A DNA stretch of 64,000 nt from Rhodococcus oryzae (GCF_005049235.1 NZ_SUMD01000012.1:1-64000), one strand, 5' to 3'. Positions 16,832 through 27,499 are shown, counted from the stretch's first letter. Notes: a model not told the origin generated them from the letters alone. A program made the numbers and translations.

Positions 16832-16928
16832 CGCCGAAACCACACCTTTGTTCCAATCTTCCCGACACACTGTCGGGAAGATGCGTGGTTCGCAACGTAT
16901 CAGGCCGCGCAGGCGTGCCCGGCGCCGG

Positions 16929-18461
16929 TCAGGACAGCACAGCCTCCCGGATCACGTGCTTGGTGAGCTTCCCGGAAGGATTGCGCGGCAGTTCGTCGAC
17001 CACGACCAGCTCCCGCGGGATCTTGTAGCGGGCCAGCTTGTCGGCCAGGTAGTCCCGCAACTCGTCCAGCTCTAGGTTCGCGCCGCCGACGGTCGCCACC
17101 ACCGCGACCACCGTCTCGCCCCACTGCGGGTGCGGCCGACCGATCACCGCGACGTCGACGATGTCCGCACGCGGGCGGATCGCCTCCTCCACCTCCTGCG
17201 AGTAGACGTTCTCGCCGCCGGTGATGATGACGTCCTTGGTTCGGTCCACGATGTAGAGGTAGCCGTCCTCGTCGACCCGCGCGACATCGCCGGAGCGGTA
17301 CCAGCGGCCCTCGAACACCTCGTCGGTCGCCTCGTCGTTGTCGAGATAGCCGACCATGCGGGTGTCGCTCGCGAGCCAGATTTCACCCGTCTCCCCCGGC
17401 TGGGCGTCGCGGCCATCCGGCCGGACCACCCGCAGGTCGACACCGGGCATGCCGCCGCGCCCGATCGACCCGGCCTTCGCGATCTGCTCGTGCGGGTAGA
17501 GCGCGGTGCCGGTCGGGCCCATCTCGCTCATCCCGTACACCTGATAGAAGGCCTCGGACCTGTACGCCTGCTGCAGCTGCCGCGCCACCTCGGCACCGAT
17601 CGGCGCACCGCCGTAGGTCCATCGCCGCATGGTCGAGAAGTCGTAGGTGGACATGTCGATGCCTGCGGCGCGGGCGACCTGCAGCGGAGCCAGGTACGCG
17701 ATCGGAGCGCCGAAGAACGCGGTGATCTTCTCGGCGCCGATGATCTCGAGGAAGGGCAGCGGCGCGTACTCGCGCATCAACACCACCGTCCCGCCGAGGA
17801 ACATCGTCGGGACGAACCAGACATTGAGGGGGGCCGCGTGCCAGATCGGCATCGCGATCAGCACCCGTTCGTCGCGGTCAAGGCCGAGGGTGGTCGCGAT
17901 GTACGGCGCGACGGTCGTGATCGAGCGATGCGTGTGCAGACAGCCCTTGGGGGCACTGGTGGTCCCCGACGTGTAGAGCACCTGGGCGATCTCGGTCTCG
18001 TCGACTGCGACGCCGTCCCACTCGTCGGCGACGTCCACCAGCGCGTCGAAGTCCCGATCCGCCTGCCCCTCGGCGTCGTCACCGAGTTCGGTCAGCAGCC
18101 AGTCCACCTGCGGTGCGCCGGCCTCCGCGTTCACCCGGAGGCCTGCGGAGACCACACCCACCTTCGCGCCGCAGTGCGTGAGCGTGTACTCGACCTCCGG
18201 GGGCGCCAGCTTGTGGTTTACCGGCACCAGCACTGCGCCCGCCCGCCACGCCCCGAAGGCCGCGATCACGAAGCCGGGGGTGTTGTACGTCATCACCGCG
18301 ACCCGGTCGCCGCGCCGGACACCCCGACCGCGCAGCACCTCGGCCGCCCGCTTCGACGCGGCGACGAGTTCGCGATAGCTGAGGCGCTCGGCCCCGTAGA
18401 CCACCGCCTCCTTGTCCGGGAACTTCCGGCAGGTGCTCTCCAGCATCGTCGTCAGGTCCAT
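16929..18461 (-). CDS. Acyl-CoA ligase (class I adenylate-forming, FadD-like)
   Basis: The enzyme should activate a fatty or other carboxylic acid as its CoA thioester. The 510-residue length suits medium- or long-chain acyl-CoA synthetases. Motifs in order are VLYTSGTTSAPKGCLHTH near residue 165, YGMSEMGPTGTAL near 315, the hinge YRSGDVARVDEDGYLYIV near 395 and the catalytic lysine in NPSGKLTKHVI near the end. The ATG at 18461 follows a perfect AGGAGG; the frame continues 32 codons upstream without a better start. It diverges from a TetR gene and an acyl-CoA dehydrogenase, so the three probably handle one acyl substrate. Confidence 0.9.
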   Translation of the reverse strand: MDLTTMLESTCRKFPDKEAVVYGAERLSYRELVAASKRAAEVLRGRGVRRGDRVAVMTYNTPGFVIAAFGAWRAGAVLVPVNHKLAPPEVEYTLTHCGAKVGVVSAGLRVNAEAGAPQVDWLLTELGDDAEGQADRDFDALVDVADEWDGVAVDETEIAQVLYTSGTTSAPKGCLHTHRSITTVAPYIATTLGLDRDERVLIAMPIWHAAPLNVWFVPTMFLGGTVVLMREYAPLPFLEIIGAEKITAFFGAPIAYLAPLQVARAAGIDMSTYDFSTMRRWTYGGAPIGAEVARQLQQAYRSEAFYQVYGMSEMGPTGTALYPHEQIAKAGSIGRGGMPGVDLRVVRPDGRDAQPGETGEIWLASDTRMVGYLDNDEATDEVFEGRWYRSGDVARVDEDGYLYIVDRTKDVIITGGENVYSQEVEEAIRPRADIVDVAVIGRPHPQWGETVVAVVATVGGANLELDELRDYLADKLARYKIPRELVVVDELPRNPSGKLTKHVIREAVLS

Positions 18462-18538
18462 GGGTCCTCCTCGGGGTGGCGCCCGGCTTGTCGTTGCGGC
18501 CGGATTGCCGTCTACGGCGATTCGTTCTACAGTCGGGA

Positions 18539-18567
18539 TCGTCAAGGATTGAATCACGATTCATAGT
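18539..18567 (+). promoter_or_regulatory. Divergent promoter with TetR-type operator
   Basis: TCGTCA (18539-18544), 17 nt, then CATAGT (18562-18567) make a reasonable promoter for the TetR gene. Between them is a perfect 14-bp palindrome TGAATC-AC-GATTCA (18550-18563). On the minus strand TTGACG (18540-18545) could be the -35 for the acyl-CoA ligase. One repressor dimer here could control both directions. Confidence 0.6.
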
Positions 18568-18588
18568 TTTGCGAAAGGCACCGACGAG

Positions 18589-19209
18589 ATGGCCTACCGA
18601 GCGACGGAGAAGACCCGCGCTGCCCAGGCGGAGCGTCGGGAGGTGCTGCTCGCCGAGGCCGGGAAACTGGTCGCGGCCGGCGGATTCTCCGCGGCCTCGG
18701 TCAAGGCCATCGCGGAGAACTGCGGCGTGAGTGTCGGCTCGGTGTACTCGTACTTCGACGGCAGGTCCGACCTGCTGGCCGCCGTGTTCCGCCGCGGCGC
18801 CGACCAGGAACTGAACGAAGTGCGGATGGCCGTCGCCGAACACTCGGGCGCGGCGGACCGACTGCGCGCGCTCGTCGAGACGTTCGCCCGCCGCGCCATC
18901 CGGGGCCGCCAGATGGCCTGGTCGCTGCTGTTCGAACCGGTCGATCCCCGGGTCGACGAGGAGCGGCTCATCTACCGCGGCTCCTACGCCGAGCTGACCA
19001 CCGCGATCCTGCGCGACGGCATCGAGGAGGGCGAACTGCCCGACCAGCACGTCGGGATCGCCGCGGCCGCGCTGATCGGCGCCATCAGCGAGTCCCTCAC
19101 CGGCAGGCTCTCCCCCGTTCCGGTGGAGCTGCCCGAGACCTTCTCCGACGACGACATCGTCGACGCCATCCTCCAACTGTGCCTGCGCGCGGTCGGTTTC
19201 GCCGCCTGA
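18589..19209 (+). CDS. TetR family regulator of the adjacent lipid genes
   Basis: The 206-residue protein has a TetR DNA-binding domain at about residues 15-62, with VKAIAENCGVSVGSVYSYF as the helix-turn-helix and FDGRSDLLAAVF behind it. The C-terminal part is the ligand domain, presumably for an acyl-CoA. It lies between a divergent acyl-CoA ligase and a downstream acyl-CoA dehydrogenase that starts 29 nt after its stop, so it is probably co-transcribed with the dehydrogenase and regulates both sides through the palindrome at 18550-18563. Confidence 0.88.
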   Translation: MAYRATEKTRAAQAERREVLLAEAGKLVAAGGFSAASVKAIAENCGVSVGSVYSYFDGRSDLLAAVFRRGADQELNEVRMAVAEHSGAADRLRALVETFARRAIRGRQMAWSLLFEPVDPRVDEERLIYRGSYAELTTAILRDGIEEGELPDQHVGIAAAALIGAISESLTGRLSPVPVELPETFSDDDIVDAILQLCLRAVGFAA

Positions 19210-19238
19210 CCGCAGCCGATACCCAACAAGGAATCAAC

Positions 19239-20891
19239 ATGACGAACACAGTCGCCTCGCCGCACCGCACCCACGAGGTCTTCAACCAGGCACCCCCGCG
19301 GGTGGAGGTCAACGAGTACACCTCGAACGTCCCGCTCGTGGAGGGCGTGCGCCGGTACGACGCCGACTGGGCGCAAAGCGATCTCACCGAGGTCGGCGAG
19401 CTGGTCGGCACAGCGGAGTTCCAGCACGACGCGGATCTGGCCAACACCGTGCTCCCGACCCTGCACACACACGACAAGTACGGCCATCGGATCGACGAGG
19501 TCGAGTACCACCCGAGCTACCACCGGATCATCGGAGCGGCCGTCGAGCACGGCGCCCACACCTCCGCGTGGGCCGACCCGAAGCCCGGCGCCAACGTCGC
19601 CCGCGCCGCCACGTTCATGATGTTCGCCCAGGTCGAGCCCGGCCACTCCTGCCCGGTCTCCATGACCCATTCGGTGGTGCCCGCCCTGGACTTCTCCCCT
19701 GAACTGGCCGAGCTGTGGCTGCCACGCCTCTACGCCCGCGGGTACGACGGCGGCCTCGCCGCGCCCGGCAGCAAGCCGGGCGTGCTGTTCGGCATGGCGA
19801 TGACCGAGAAGCAGGGCGGATCCGATGTCCGCGCCAACACCACCCGCGCGGTCCCGAACTCCGACGGCACCTGGTCGCTGACCGGGCACAAATGGTTCTG
19901 CTCGGCGCCGATGTCGGACGGCTTCCTGATCCTGGCGTACACGGACGAGGGGATGTCCTGCTTCCTGGTCCCGCGGGTGCTCGAGGACGGCACCAGGAAC
20001 GTCTTCCGGATCCAGCGCCTCAAGGACAAGCTCGGCAACAAGTCCAACGCCTCGTCGGAGATCGAGCTCGACGGCACGATCGGACATCTGGTCGGCGAAC
20101 CGGGCCGCGGCGTCCGCACCATCATCGAGATGGTCTCGCGCACCCGCCTGGACTGCGTGTACGGCTCGGCCGCGGGCATGCGCCAGTCGGTCGCGGAGGC
20201 ACTGTGGCACGTGCGCCACCGGGCCGCATTCGGCGCGACGCTGATCGACCAGCCCGCGATGACTGCGGTCGCCGCGGACCTGGCGCTCGAGTCGGAGGCC
20301 GCCACCGCGACCGCGCTCCGCCTGGCCCGCGCCCACGACGAGGACGCCGACGACGCCGAGAAGGCGTTCCGCCGGCTCGCCACCGCCGTCAGCAAGTACT
20401 GGATCTGCAAGCGCGGACCGCATCACGCCTACGAGGCGCTCGAATGCCTGGGCGGCAACGGCTACACCGAGGCGTTCCCGCTGGCGCGCCGGTACCGCGA
20501 GCAGCCGGTGATGGCCGTGTGGGAGGGTTCCGGCAACGTGATCGCCCTCGACGTGCTCCGCGCCATGACGCGCGAACCCGAGTCCGTCGCCGCCTTCGAC
20601 GCGGAGCTCGCGCTGGCGTCCGGTACGTCGCGGTTGTTCGACGACCACCTCACCCGGATTCGGGGCGCACTGGCCGAACTCGCGACCCTGGACACCGCGC
20701 AGGCCCAGCTGCGCGCGCGTCCCGTGGCCGCGGCAATGGCCCTCGGACTGCAGGGCGCACTGCTCCTGCGCACCGCGCCTTCCGCGGTCGCCGAGGCGTT
20801 TCTGGCGGCGCGGCTCGGACCCGAGCGCGACCTCGAATACGGCACGCTCCCCGTCGGCACCGACTTCGGGACGATCCTGGACCGCCAGTAG
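19239..20891 (+). CDS. AidB-like acyl-CoA dehydrogenase
   Basis: The 550-residue flavoprotein belongs to the AidB branch of acyl-CoA dehydrogenases, longer than the usual 380-400 residues. Blocks include GMAMTEKQGGSDVRANTT near residue 186, WSLTGHKWFCSAPMSDGF near 210, ALECLGGNGYTEAFPLARRY near 402 and VWEGSGNVIALDVLRAM near 427, the AidB-type C-terminal block. The ATG at 19239 follows AAGGA. In E. coli AidB binds DNA and responds to alkylation damage, but next to an acyl-CoA ligase and a TetR a catabolic dehydrogenase is more likely. Confidence 0.9.
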   Translation: MTNTVASPHRTHEVFNQAPPRVEVNEYTSNVPLVEGVRRYDADWAQSDLTEVGELVGTAEFQHDADLANTVLPTLHTHDKYGHRIDEVEYHPSYHRIIGAAVEHGAHTSAWADPKPGANVARAATFMMFAQVEPGHSCPVSMTHSVVPALDFSPELAELWLPRLYARGYDGGLAAPGSKPGVLFGMAMTEKQGGSDVRANTTRAVPNSDGTWSLTGHKWFCSAPMSDGFLILAYTDEGMSCFLVPRVLEDGTRNVFRIQRLKDKLGNKSNASSEIELDGTIGHLVGEPGRGVRTIIEMVSRTRLDCVYGSAAGMRQSVAEALWHVRHRAAFGATLIDQPAMTAVAADLALESEAATATALRLARAHDEDADDAEKAFRRLATAVSKYWICKRGPHHAYEALECLGGNGYTEAFPLARRYREQPVMAVWEGSGNVIALDVLRAMTREPESVAAFDAELALASGTSRLFDDHLTRIRGALAELATLDTAQAQLRARPVAAAMALGLQGALLLRTAPSAVAEAFLAARLGPERDLEYGTLPVGTDFGTILDRQ

Positions 20892-20900
20892 TTCGAGGAC

Positions 20901-20940
20901 GGCCGGCTCGGTGGCGGACCCAGGTCCGACCGGGCCGGCC
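20901..20940. terminator. Bidirectional hairpin terminator
   Basis: GGCCGGC at 20901-20907 pairs with GCCGGCC at 20934-20940, and inner arms ending CGGACC (20915-20920) and starting GGTCCG (20923-20928) continue the stem with small bulges over a 2-nt apex. It lies between the stops of the convergent dehydrogenase and small membrane protein genes and can serve both. No long U run follows. Confidence 0.65.
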
Positions 20941-20948
20941 GTTCTCGC

Positions 20949-21137
20949 TCACTCCAGGCGCAGTGCCGCCGATCGGCCCCGGCCGTCCGGTTCGTCGGGG
21001 AATCCGCGGGGCTTGCGCTGCCCGAAGTTCTCCCAGATCGACACGATGAACAGCATCGTGACCCCGATGAGGACGACGGCCACGGTGGTGATGACGACCG
21101 CGAATCCGAACACGACCCCGATATCCGACCAGACCAT
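20949..21137 (-). CDS. Small single-pass membrane protein
   Basis: The 62-residue protein has one transmembrane segment at about residues 8-33 (VVFGFAVVITTVAVVLIGV) and a basic cytoplasmic-looking tail, WENFGQRKPRGFPDEPDGRG. The ATG at 21137 follows a good GGAGG ribosome binding site 6 nt upstream, which supports a real gene. I recognise no family with certainty. It lies just downstream of a broken DUF2332 gene in the same direction. Confidence 0.62.
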   Translation of the reverse strand: MVWSDIGVVFGFAVVITTVAVVLIGVTMLFIVSIWENFGQRKPRGFPDEPDGRGRSAALRLE

Positions 21138-21244
21138 GGCACTACCTCCACGTTTTGGTTGTGAAGTTGCACAGTGGGACGGCTACACCGTACGCCGAAC
21201 GACCCCGGGAAGCGCCTCGAATCCGCCGGACACTGGGACTCTGT

Positions 21245-21737
21245 CAGCCAGGCCAGCATGCGGCCCCGCGACCAGCAGCGCCCGATGGCCTCGACCCTGC
21301 GCATCGACCCGTCGAACACCGCCAGGCCGATGACGCTGTGGCCGGAGGCGCGACAGCGCCCACGTCGTGGTGACGACGGGCAGGGCGTCCGCGGGCACAC
21401 GGGCGAAGGCGTCGGGCAACACCTCGACGGCATCCCCGTGCACCAGCAACGGAGACCGCCGTCGCACCCACCCGATGCGCCGCCTCGGCAATGGCCGGAT
21501 ACAGCACGCCGCCGTGTCCGGTCTCGCCGGTCCGCGTCTTACGGCGCGCGTGGGATGCCGCTTGCGGGCCGGCGCCGCCCCGATGGCGCGCAGTGCCTCG
21601 TCGGACCCGCTCAGCGCGACGGCGACGCGCTCGTACAGCGGCGATGTACCGGCGGCGTCGACCTCACCGAAACGTCGGTACACCTGAGCGAGAGTGCGGG
21701 CCCTTCCGGCGGGTGCGGCGCTTCCCGCGGTCGGCAT
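21245..21737 (-). pseudogene. Decayed DUF2332-type gene with three internal deletions
   Basis: Four consecutive pieces of what I recognise as the DUF2332 family appear in the right order but in changing frames. They are the N-terminus RTLAQVYRRFGEVDAAG to RKRHP (21737-21552); RRKTRTGETGHGG then VLYPAIAEAAHRVGATAV (21546-21448); LLVHGDAVEVLPDAFARVPA then DALPVVTTTWALSR (21455-21348); and ASGHSVIGLAVFDGSMRRVE to RGRMLAWL (21349-21245). Intact members are about 330-350 residues; about 165 remain. Each junction skips conserved sequence and changes frame, so no single frame can make the protein. The family name is from memory. Confidence 0.72.
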
Positions 21738-21769
21738 CGAAGTCGAATTCTGGCCAGTGAACGACAAAC

Positions 21770-22243
21770 CTAGGAGTCCATGGTCTTTCGGATCTCGTCC
21801 AGCTTGCTCTTCGCCGCCTTCTGCCGCTCTTCCCACTGCTCCGCGACAGTGCGACCCGCAGGGGACTCGGCGTCGAGCTCGGTGGCACCCGCGGCGGTCC
21901 CGGCGCGGGTCTCGATCTTCTCGCGCACCGAGTCGAATGTCGGCACACCGGAGTCGGTGTAGTCGGGCGCGGGCATCGCGGTCGGCAGCCCGGTTCCCGC
22001 CGTCGTCGCCGGGACTCCCGCCACCACCGTCGGGTCAGGCGGGATCGGCACGTCGGCAGGGAAGGGCACCTCGGCCGGGATCGGTACATCCGGCGAAGCC
22101 GGGACCTCGCCGCCGATCGCGTTCGCGGCGGCTGCGATCGATGCGAGCCCCGGTCGGCCCGCGGTCGCGGCGGCGATCACCCGCACCAGTTCCTGGTCGG
22201 TGAGCCGGCTCAGCCCATCGGCAACGCTCTGGGAATCGGTCAT
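21770..22243 (-). CDS. Hypothetical Pro/Ala-rich protein of mycolata type
   Basis: I do not recognise a named family. The 157-residue protein starts with a small helical domain (residues 1-45, with LSRLTDQELVRVIAAATAG). Next comes a Pro-rich linker with near-repeats of VP-P-A/P-(D/E) at about 48-75, such as VPIPAEVPFPADVPIPPD. It ends in a charged helical segment, VAEQWEERQKAAKSKLDEI. There is no signal peptide or membrane segment. It lies on the same strand as pheT but behind a strong hairpin, so it is probably its own transcript. Confidence 0.7.
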   Translation of the reverse strand: MTDSQSVADGLSRLTDQELVRVIAAATAGRPGLASIAAAANAIGGEVPASPDVPIPAEVPFPADVPIPPDPTVVAGVPATTAGTGLPTAMPAPDYTDSGVPTFDSVREKIETRAGTAAGATELDAESPAGRTVAEQWEERQKAAKSKLDEIRKTMDS

Positions 22244-22287
22244 GACACCTCATTCCGTCGACTTGCCGCAAGGCTACGTCAGCCCGC

Positions 22288-22348
22288 GTCGAGAGTGCAC
22301 CTGCCGGACGGCCTACTCGGCCGATGCCCCGGTAGGTGCACTCTCGAC
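22288..22348 (-). terminator. Long hairpin downstream of pheT
   Basis: A 20-bp inverted repeat pairs 22288-22307 with 22329-22348, with a single G/A difference, and the 21-nt loop holds a nested CGGCC/GGCCG stem. It begins 8 nt after the pheT stop on the minus strand, the place for a terminator, but no U run follows. A stem this long and this perfect could also be a mobile repeat of a kind found in this genome. Confidence 0.6.
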
Positions 22349-22355
22349 AATGCGG

Positions 22356-24842
22356 TCAGGCCCGAAGCTGCGCACCCACGGCGGCGGATGCCGCGGCTAC
22401 CGCCGCGTCCCGTGCCGCTGAGGCCTCGTCCTCGGTGAGCGTCCGATCCGCGGCGCGGAACCGCAGCGCGAAGGCCAGGGACTTGCGACCCTCACCGACC
22501 TGCGCACCCTCGAACACGTCGAACAGGCGGATCTCCTCGAGCAGCTCGCCCGCGCCGGAGCGCAGCGCCGCCTCGACGGTGGCGGCGGGCACGCTCGCCT
22601 CGACCACGACCGCGACATCCTGGAGGACCGCCGGGAACGGCGAGACCCGAGGCGCCGGAAGCGATTCGGCGATCGGCAGCGCGGTCAGGTCGATCTCCAC
22701 CGCGCAGGTGCGCGGCGGCAGCCCGCTGCGCTCGAGCACCGCCGGGTGCAGCTCACCCGCGTACCCGACGACGATTCCGTCGACCAGCAGTTCGGCGCCG
22801 CGGCCCGGGTGCCAGGGCAGGTACTGAGCCGCCCTGCGCTCGAGGTTCACGCCAGCCGCCTCGGCGATCGTCTCCGCGGCCGCGAAGGCATCAGAGGCCT
22901 CGACCGCGCGGCCCGAGCCCCACGGCCCGCTCGGCACCCTGAGCCCGGTCAGCACCGCGGCGACGTGGGTCGGCTGCGCGGGCAGCGACTTCAGCAGATC
23001 CGCGATCTGGTCGTCGGTCGGGCGACGGTCCACCGGCAGCGCCTGCACCGGCTTGGTGTCGGGTCCCGGCAGGACGACCTGCGCGATGCCGAACAACGCG
23101 AGGTCGCGCTGGCCACGAGAAGTGTTGCGGGACAGGATCTCCAACAGGCCCGGCAGCAGCGTGCTTGCCAGCTCGGGACGATCGGACTCGAGCGGGTTGA
23201 GCACCTTCGAGGTCGTGCGGCGCGGATCGTCGGCGTCGAGGCCCCAGGTGTCGAACACCCCGGTGGGCAGGAACACCGTCGGCAGCACCTCGACGTACCC
23301 GTCGAACGCGAGCGCCCGACCGACGGCGCGGCGGCGACGCTGCTGAGGGGTCAGGCCGCGGCCTGCGGGTGCGGCGGGCAGCACGGACGGGATCTGTTCG
23401 AGGCCCTCGAGGCGCAGCACCTCCTCCACCAGGTCCGCGGGCTGCTCCAGGTCCGGCCGCCAGGTGGGCGGGGTGACCACGAGCTGGCCGTGGCCGGACT
23501 CGCTGACCCCCACGTCCACGGCGCAGCCGACCTGGGTCAGCCTCCTGGCCGCGGTGCCGTTGGGGTACGCCACGCCCGCCACCCGATCGGGCAGGTCAAT
23601 GTCCATGCGGATGGGCGCTGGGTCGTTGACGCCGCCGACATCGGTCAGCACCGATTCGATCCGGCCGCCCGCGATCTCCACCAGGAGCGCGGCCGCACGG
23701 TCGAGCGCGGCGACGGGCAGGGCCTGGTCCACCACGCGCTCGTACCGCTTGCTGGCCTCGCTGATCAGCTTGTGCCTGCGGGAGGTCCGGAATACCGCGA
23801 GCGGGTTCCAGATCGCGGCCTCGAGCAGCACCTCGGTGGTCCCGGCGCCGACCTCGGTGCTGGCACCGCCCATGACACCGGCGAGAGAGACCGCGCCCGT
23901 GTCGTCGGCGATCACCACGTCCTCGGCGTCGAGGGTCCGCTCCACCCCGTCGAGGGTGGTCAGCTTCTCGTCAGCGGCGGCCCGGCGCACGACGAGGCCA
24001 CCGGTCAGCTTGTTCGCGTCGAAGGCGTGCAGCGGCTGTCCCAGCTCGAGCAGCACGTAGTTGGTGACGTCGACCGCCGGGGAGATCGGACGCACGCCGG
24101 AGAGCAGCAGCCTGCGCTGCAACCACCACGGGGAGACCGCAGCGGGGTCGATCCCGGTGACGCGACGCAGCGCGAATCGCGGCGACCCCGACTCGGGCAG
24201 CACGGTCAGCGGCCACGCCTCCCCGTCCGCCCCGTGCGTGGGCAGCACCGCGGGATCGGCGAACTCGAGGTCGAACCCGCAGGCCAGCTCCCTGGTCAGC
24301 CCTCGAACCGAGAAGCAGTAACCGCGATCGGGGGTGATGTTCAGCTCGATGATCGTGTCGCCGAGGCCGAGCAGGTCGTTGGCGTCGGCACCGGGCTCGG
24401 CAGTACCGGGTTCGAGCACCAGGATGCCCGAATGGTCCTTGCCGATCCCGAGTTCGGCGACCGAGCAGATCATCCCGTCGGACACCTGACCGTAGGTCTT
24501 GCGCGCGGCGATCTTGAAGTCACCGGGCAGCACCGCGCCGGGCAGAGCCGCGACGATCAGGTCGCCCTCGGCGAAGTTCCTGGCGCCGCAGACGATTCCG
24601 CGGGGCTCGGACTCTCCGACGTCGACCTGACACATCCGGATCGGCTTCTTGAACTCGGTGAGCTCGGTGATCGAAACGACCCGGCCGACCACCAGCGGCC
24701 CCGGCACCCGGTGCAGGACGTCGACCTCCTCGACCTCGAGGCCGACGCGCACGAAACCGGCGTCCAACTCCTCGGCCGTCACCTCCCAGTCGGGGGTCGC
24801 CCGCTGCAGGATCTCGGTCAGCCACGATTGCGCTACTCGCAC
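22356..24842 (-). CDS. pheT: Phenylalanyl-tRNA synthetase beta chain
   Basis: PheT is the large subunit of the alpha2beta2 enzyme that charges tRNA-Phe. The 828-residue protein shows an N-terminal tRNA-binding OB fold ([13 protein letters not shown] near residue 47), the B3/B4 editing region ([15 protein letters not shown] near 265), the B5 domain, and a C-terminal ferredoxin-like anticodon-binding domain ([18 protein letters not shown] near 733). It follows pheS by 34 nt and is clearly co-transcribed with it. Confidence 0.96.
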   Translation of the reverse strand: MRVAQSWLTEILQRATPDWEVTAEELDAGFVRVGLEVEEVDVLHRVPGPLVVGRVVSITELTEFKKPIRMCQVDVGESEPRGIVCGARNFAEGDLIVAALPGAVLPGDFKIAARKTYGQVSDGMICSVAELGIGKDHSGILVLEPGTAEPGADANDLLGLGDTIIELNITPDRGYCFSVRGLTRELACGFDLEFADPAVLPTHGADGEAWPLTVLPESGSPRFALRRVTGIDPAAVSPWWLQRRLLLSGVRPISPAVDVTNYVLLELGQPLHAFDANKLTGGLVVRRAAADEKLTTLDGVERTLDAEDVVIADDTGAVSLAGVMGGASTEVGAGTTEVLLEAAIWNPLAVFRTSRRHKLISEASKRYERVVDQALPVAALDRAAALLVEIAGGRIESVLTDVGGVNDPAPIRMDIDLPDRVAGVAYPNGTAARRLTQVGCAVDVGVSESGHGQLVVTPPTWRPDLEQPADLVEEVLRLEGLEQIPSVLPAAPAGRGLTPQQRRRRAVGRALAFDGYVEVLPTVFLPTGVFDTWGLDADDPRRTTSKVLNPLESDRPELASTLLPGLLEILSRNTSRGQRDLALFGIAQVVLPGPDTKPVQALPVDRRPTDDQIADLLKSLPAQPTHVAAVLTGLRVPSGPWGSGRAVEASDAFAAAETIAEAAGVNLERRAAQYLPWHPGRGAELLVDGIVVGYAGELHPAVLERSGLPPRTCAVEIDLTALPIAESLPAPRVSPFPAVLQDVAVVVEASVPAATVEAALRSGAGELLEEIRLFDVFEGAQVGEGRKSLAFALRFRAADRTLTEDEASAARDAAVAAASAAVGAQLRA

Positions 24843-24876
24843 GTCTTCTCAGCTCTTTCGCTCGTGATGAAGTTCG

Positions 24877-25953
<1,077 letters not shown>

Positions 25954-26011
25954 TCAAACTCCTCGTCGATGGTCGTCGCGCCGTGCGCACCCGGCGCACA
26001 GCAGAACAATC

Positions 26012-26824
26012 CTAGGTTGTCGGTCGGTCCTGCCGGTGCTGCACCCGCGCGCTCGCGTACAGGCAGATGGCGGCGGCGGTCGCCAGGTTCAGGCTCTCCG
26101 CGCGGCCGTGGATGGGAATCCGCACCCGATGGTCGGCCCTCGCGGCGATCGCCGGGTCCAGCCCATGGGCCTCGTTGCCGAACAGCCAGGCGGTCGGCCG
26201 GGCCAGCAACTCGTCCGCGTCGTCGAGGTCGACCTCGCCGTCCGCCGCGGTCGCCAGGATCTGCACACCCGCGGCGGTGATCTGCTCGAGCACCAGGGAT
26301 ACGTCCCGCTCCCGCGCGATCGGCAGGTGGAACACGCTGCCCGCCGAGGAGCGCACGCACTTGCCGTTGTGCGGGTCGACGCTGTCGCCTGCCAGGATCG
26401 CCGCGTCGGCTCCGACCGCGTCCGCGACCCGGATCACCGTTCCCGCGTTACCCGGCTCGGACACCGAGACCGGGACGGCCAGCAACCTGGGCGATCCGTC
26501 CAACGCCTCGCCGAGCGGAACGTCCAAGAGGGCACAGACCGCGACCAGCCCCGGCGGGGTCACCGTGTCGCTCAGTGACCTGGCTGCCCGCTCGGTGATC
26601 GGCGAGACCCGCACGCCTGCGGCGGTTGCCCCGGCGATCAGGTCGCCGTACCTGGCGGCGGCCTCGTCGGTGAAGAAGAGTTCCTCCACGCGACCGGTCG
26701 CGAGCGCCGCGGTCACCGAGTTCGCGCCCTCGGCGAGGAAGCGCCCCGCCTTCTTGCGCTCGGCGCCGCGCAGCAGCTTGACAGCAGAAACGACCCGTGG
26801 AGTCCGCTCGGTGAACGGGTCCAC
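26012..26824 (-). CDS. SpoU-type 23S rRNA/tRNA 2'-O-methyltransferase (TsnR-like)
   Basis: The protein is a SPOUT-class RNA ribose methyltransferase. In the 270-residue product the three SpoU motifs are clear: SEPGNAGTVIRVADAVGADA near residue 137, TAWLFGNEAHGLDP near 217 and IPIHGRAESLNLATAAAICL near 240. An N-terminal RNA-binding domain (KLLRGAERKKAGRFLAEG) precedes them. I chose the GTG at 26824, which has AGGAG 6 nt upstream; the longer open frame is the wrong frame of rplT. The M. tuberculosis equivalent is tsnR (Rv1644). The target nucleotide is not deducible. Confidence 0.9.
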   Translation of the reverse strand: MDPFTERTPRVVSAVKLLRGAERKKAGRFLAEGANSVTAALATGRVEELFFTDEAAARYGDLIAGATAAGVRVSPITERAARSLSDTVTPPGLVAVCALLDVPLGEALDGSPRLLAVPVSVSEPGNAGTVIRVADAVGADAAILAGDSVDPHNGKCVRSSAGSVFHLPIARERDVSLVLEQITAAGVQILATAADGEVDLDDADELLARPTAWLFGNEAHGLDPAIAARADHRVRIPIHGRAESLNLATAAAICLYASARVQHRQDRPTT

Positions 26825-26847
26825 GGGTCGCTCCTGGTTCAGCTTGC

Positions 26848-27237
26848 TCAGGCTGCTTCCCCGGCGGGGGCGTTCACGTCGGCAGGCAGAGCGGCCTTGG
26901 CGATGGCCACCAGGCCGGCAAACGCCTCGGCGTCGGAGACGGCCAGCTCGGCGAGGATCTTGCGGTCGACCTCGACACCCGCGGCGTTCAGGCCCTGGAT
27001 GAAGCGGTTGTAGGTCATGTCGTTCGCGCGCGCGGCGGCATTGATACGCGTGATCCACAGCTTGCGGAAGTCACCCTTGCGCGCGCGGCGGTCCCGGTAC
27101 GCGTAGGTGAGCGAGTGGAGCTGCTGCTCCTTGGCCTTGGTGTACAGGCGCGAGCGCTGTCCACGGTAGCCCTTGGAGGCCTCAAGAATTGAACGACGCT
27201 TCTTCTGGGCGTTGACCGCCCTCTTTACGCGTGCCAC
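26848..27237 (-). CDS. rplT: 50S ribosomal protein L20
   Basis: L20 binds 23S rRNA early in 50S assembly. The 129-residue protein begins [20 protein letters not shown] and continues with [20 protein letters not shown], the family's basic N-terminal helix. It starts with GTG at 27237. It is the last ribosomal gene of the infC-rpmI-rplT operon, with the methyltransferase 23 nt downstream on the same strand. In other bacteria L20 represses this operon by binding its leader. Confidence 0.98.
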   Translation of the reverse strand: MARVKRAVNAQKKRRSILEASKGYRGQRSRLYTKAKEQQLHSLTYAYRDRRARKGDFRKLWITRINAAARANDMTYNRFIQGLNAAGVEVDRKILAELAVSDAEAFAGLVAIAKAALPADVNAPAGEAA

Positions 27238-27304
27238 TGGGAAATCCTGTCAATCTCGGAGCGCGACGGGCGCTCCTGGGTTGGTCAAAAAGTGCTGGTC
27301 TCGA

Positions 27305-27499
27305 TCAGATGCCGAGCAGGCGCTTGATGCGCGGGGTGTCAGCCTTGCTGACGACGGCCTTGCCATCGAGGCGACGGGTCACCTTGGTGGGCTTGTGCTC
27401 GAGCAGGTGGCGACGGCCGGCCTTCTGGCGCAGGATCTTGCCGCTGCCGGACACCTTGAATCGCTTCGAGGTGCCGCTGTGGCTCTTCATCTTGGGCAT
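27305..27499 (-). CDS. rpmI: 50S ribosomal protein L35
   Basis: The 64-residue L35 starts at ATG 27499 with [20 protein letters not shown] and contains the conserved [14 protein letters not shown] block. It lies 53 nt after infC and 67 nt before rplT, the universal order. A longer frame extends upstream to 28045 but reads there as the wrong frame of infC. Confidence 0.97.
   Translation of the reverse strand: MPKMKSHSGTSKRFKVSGSGKILRQKAGRRHLLEHKPTKVTRRLDGKAVVSKADTPRIKRLLGI

Noticed and set aside
26825-27058. Longer N-terminus for the SpoU methyltransferase
   Set aside because: The added residues are the wrong frame of rplT, and a GTG with AGGAG at 26824 fits the family length.
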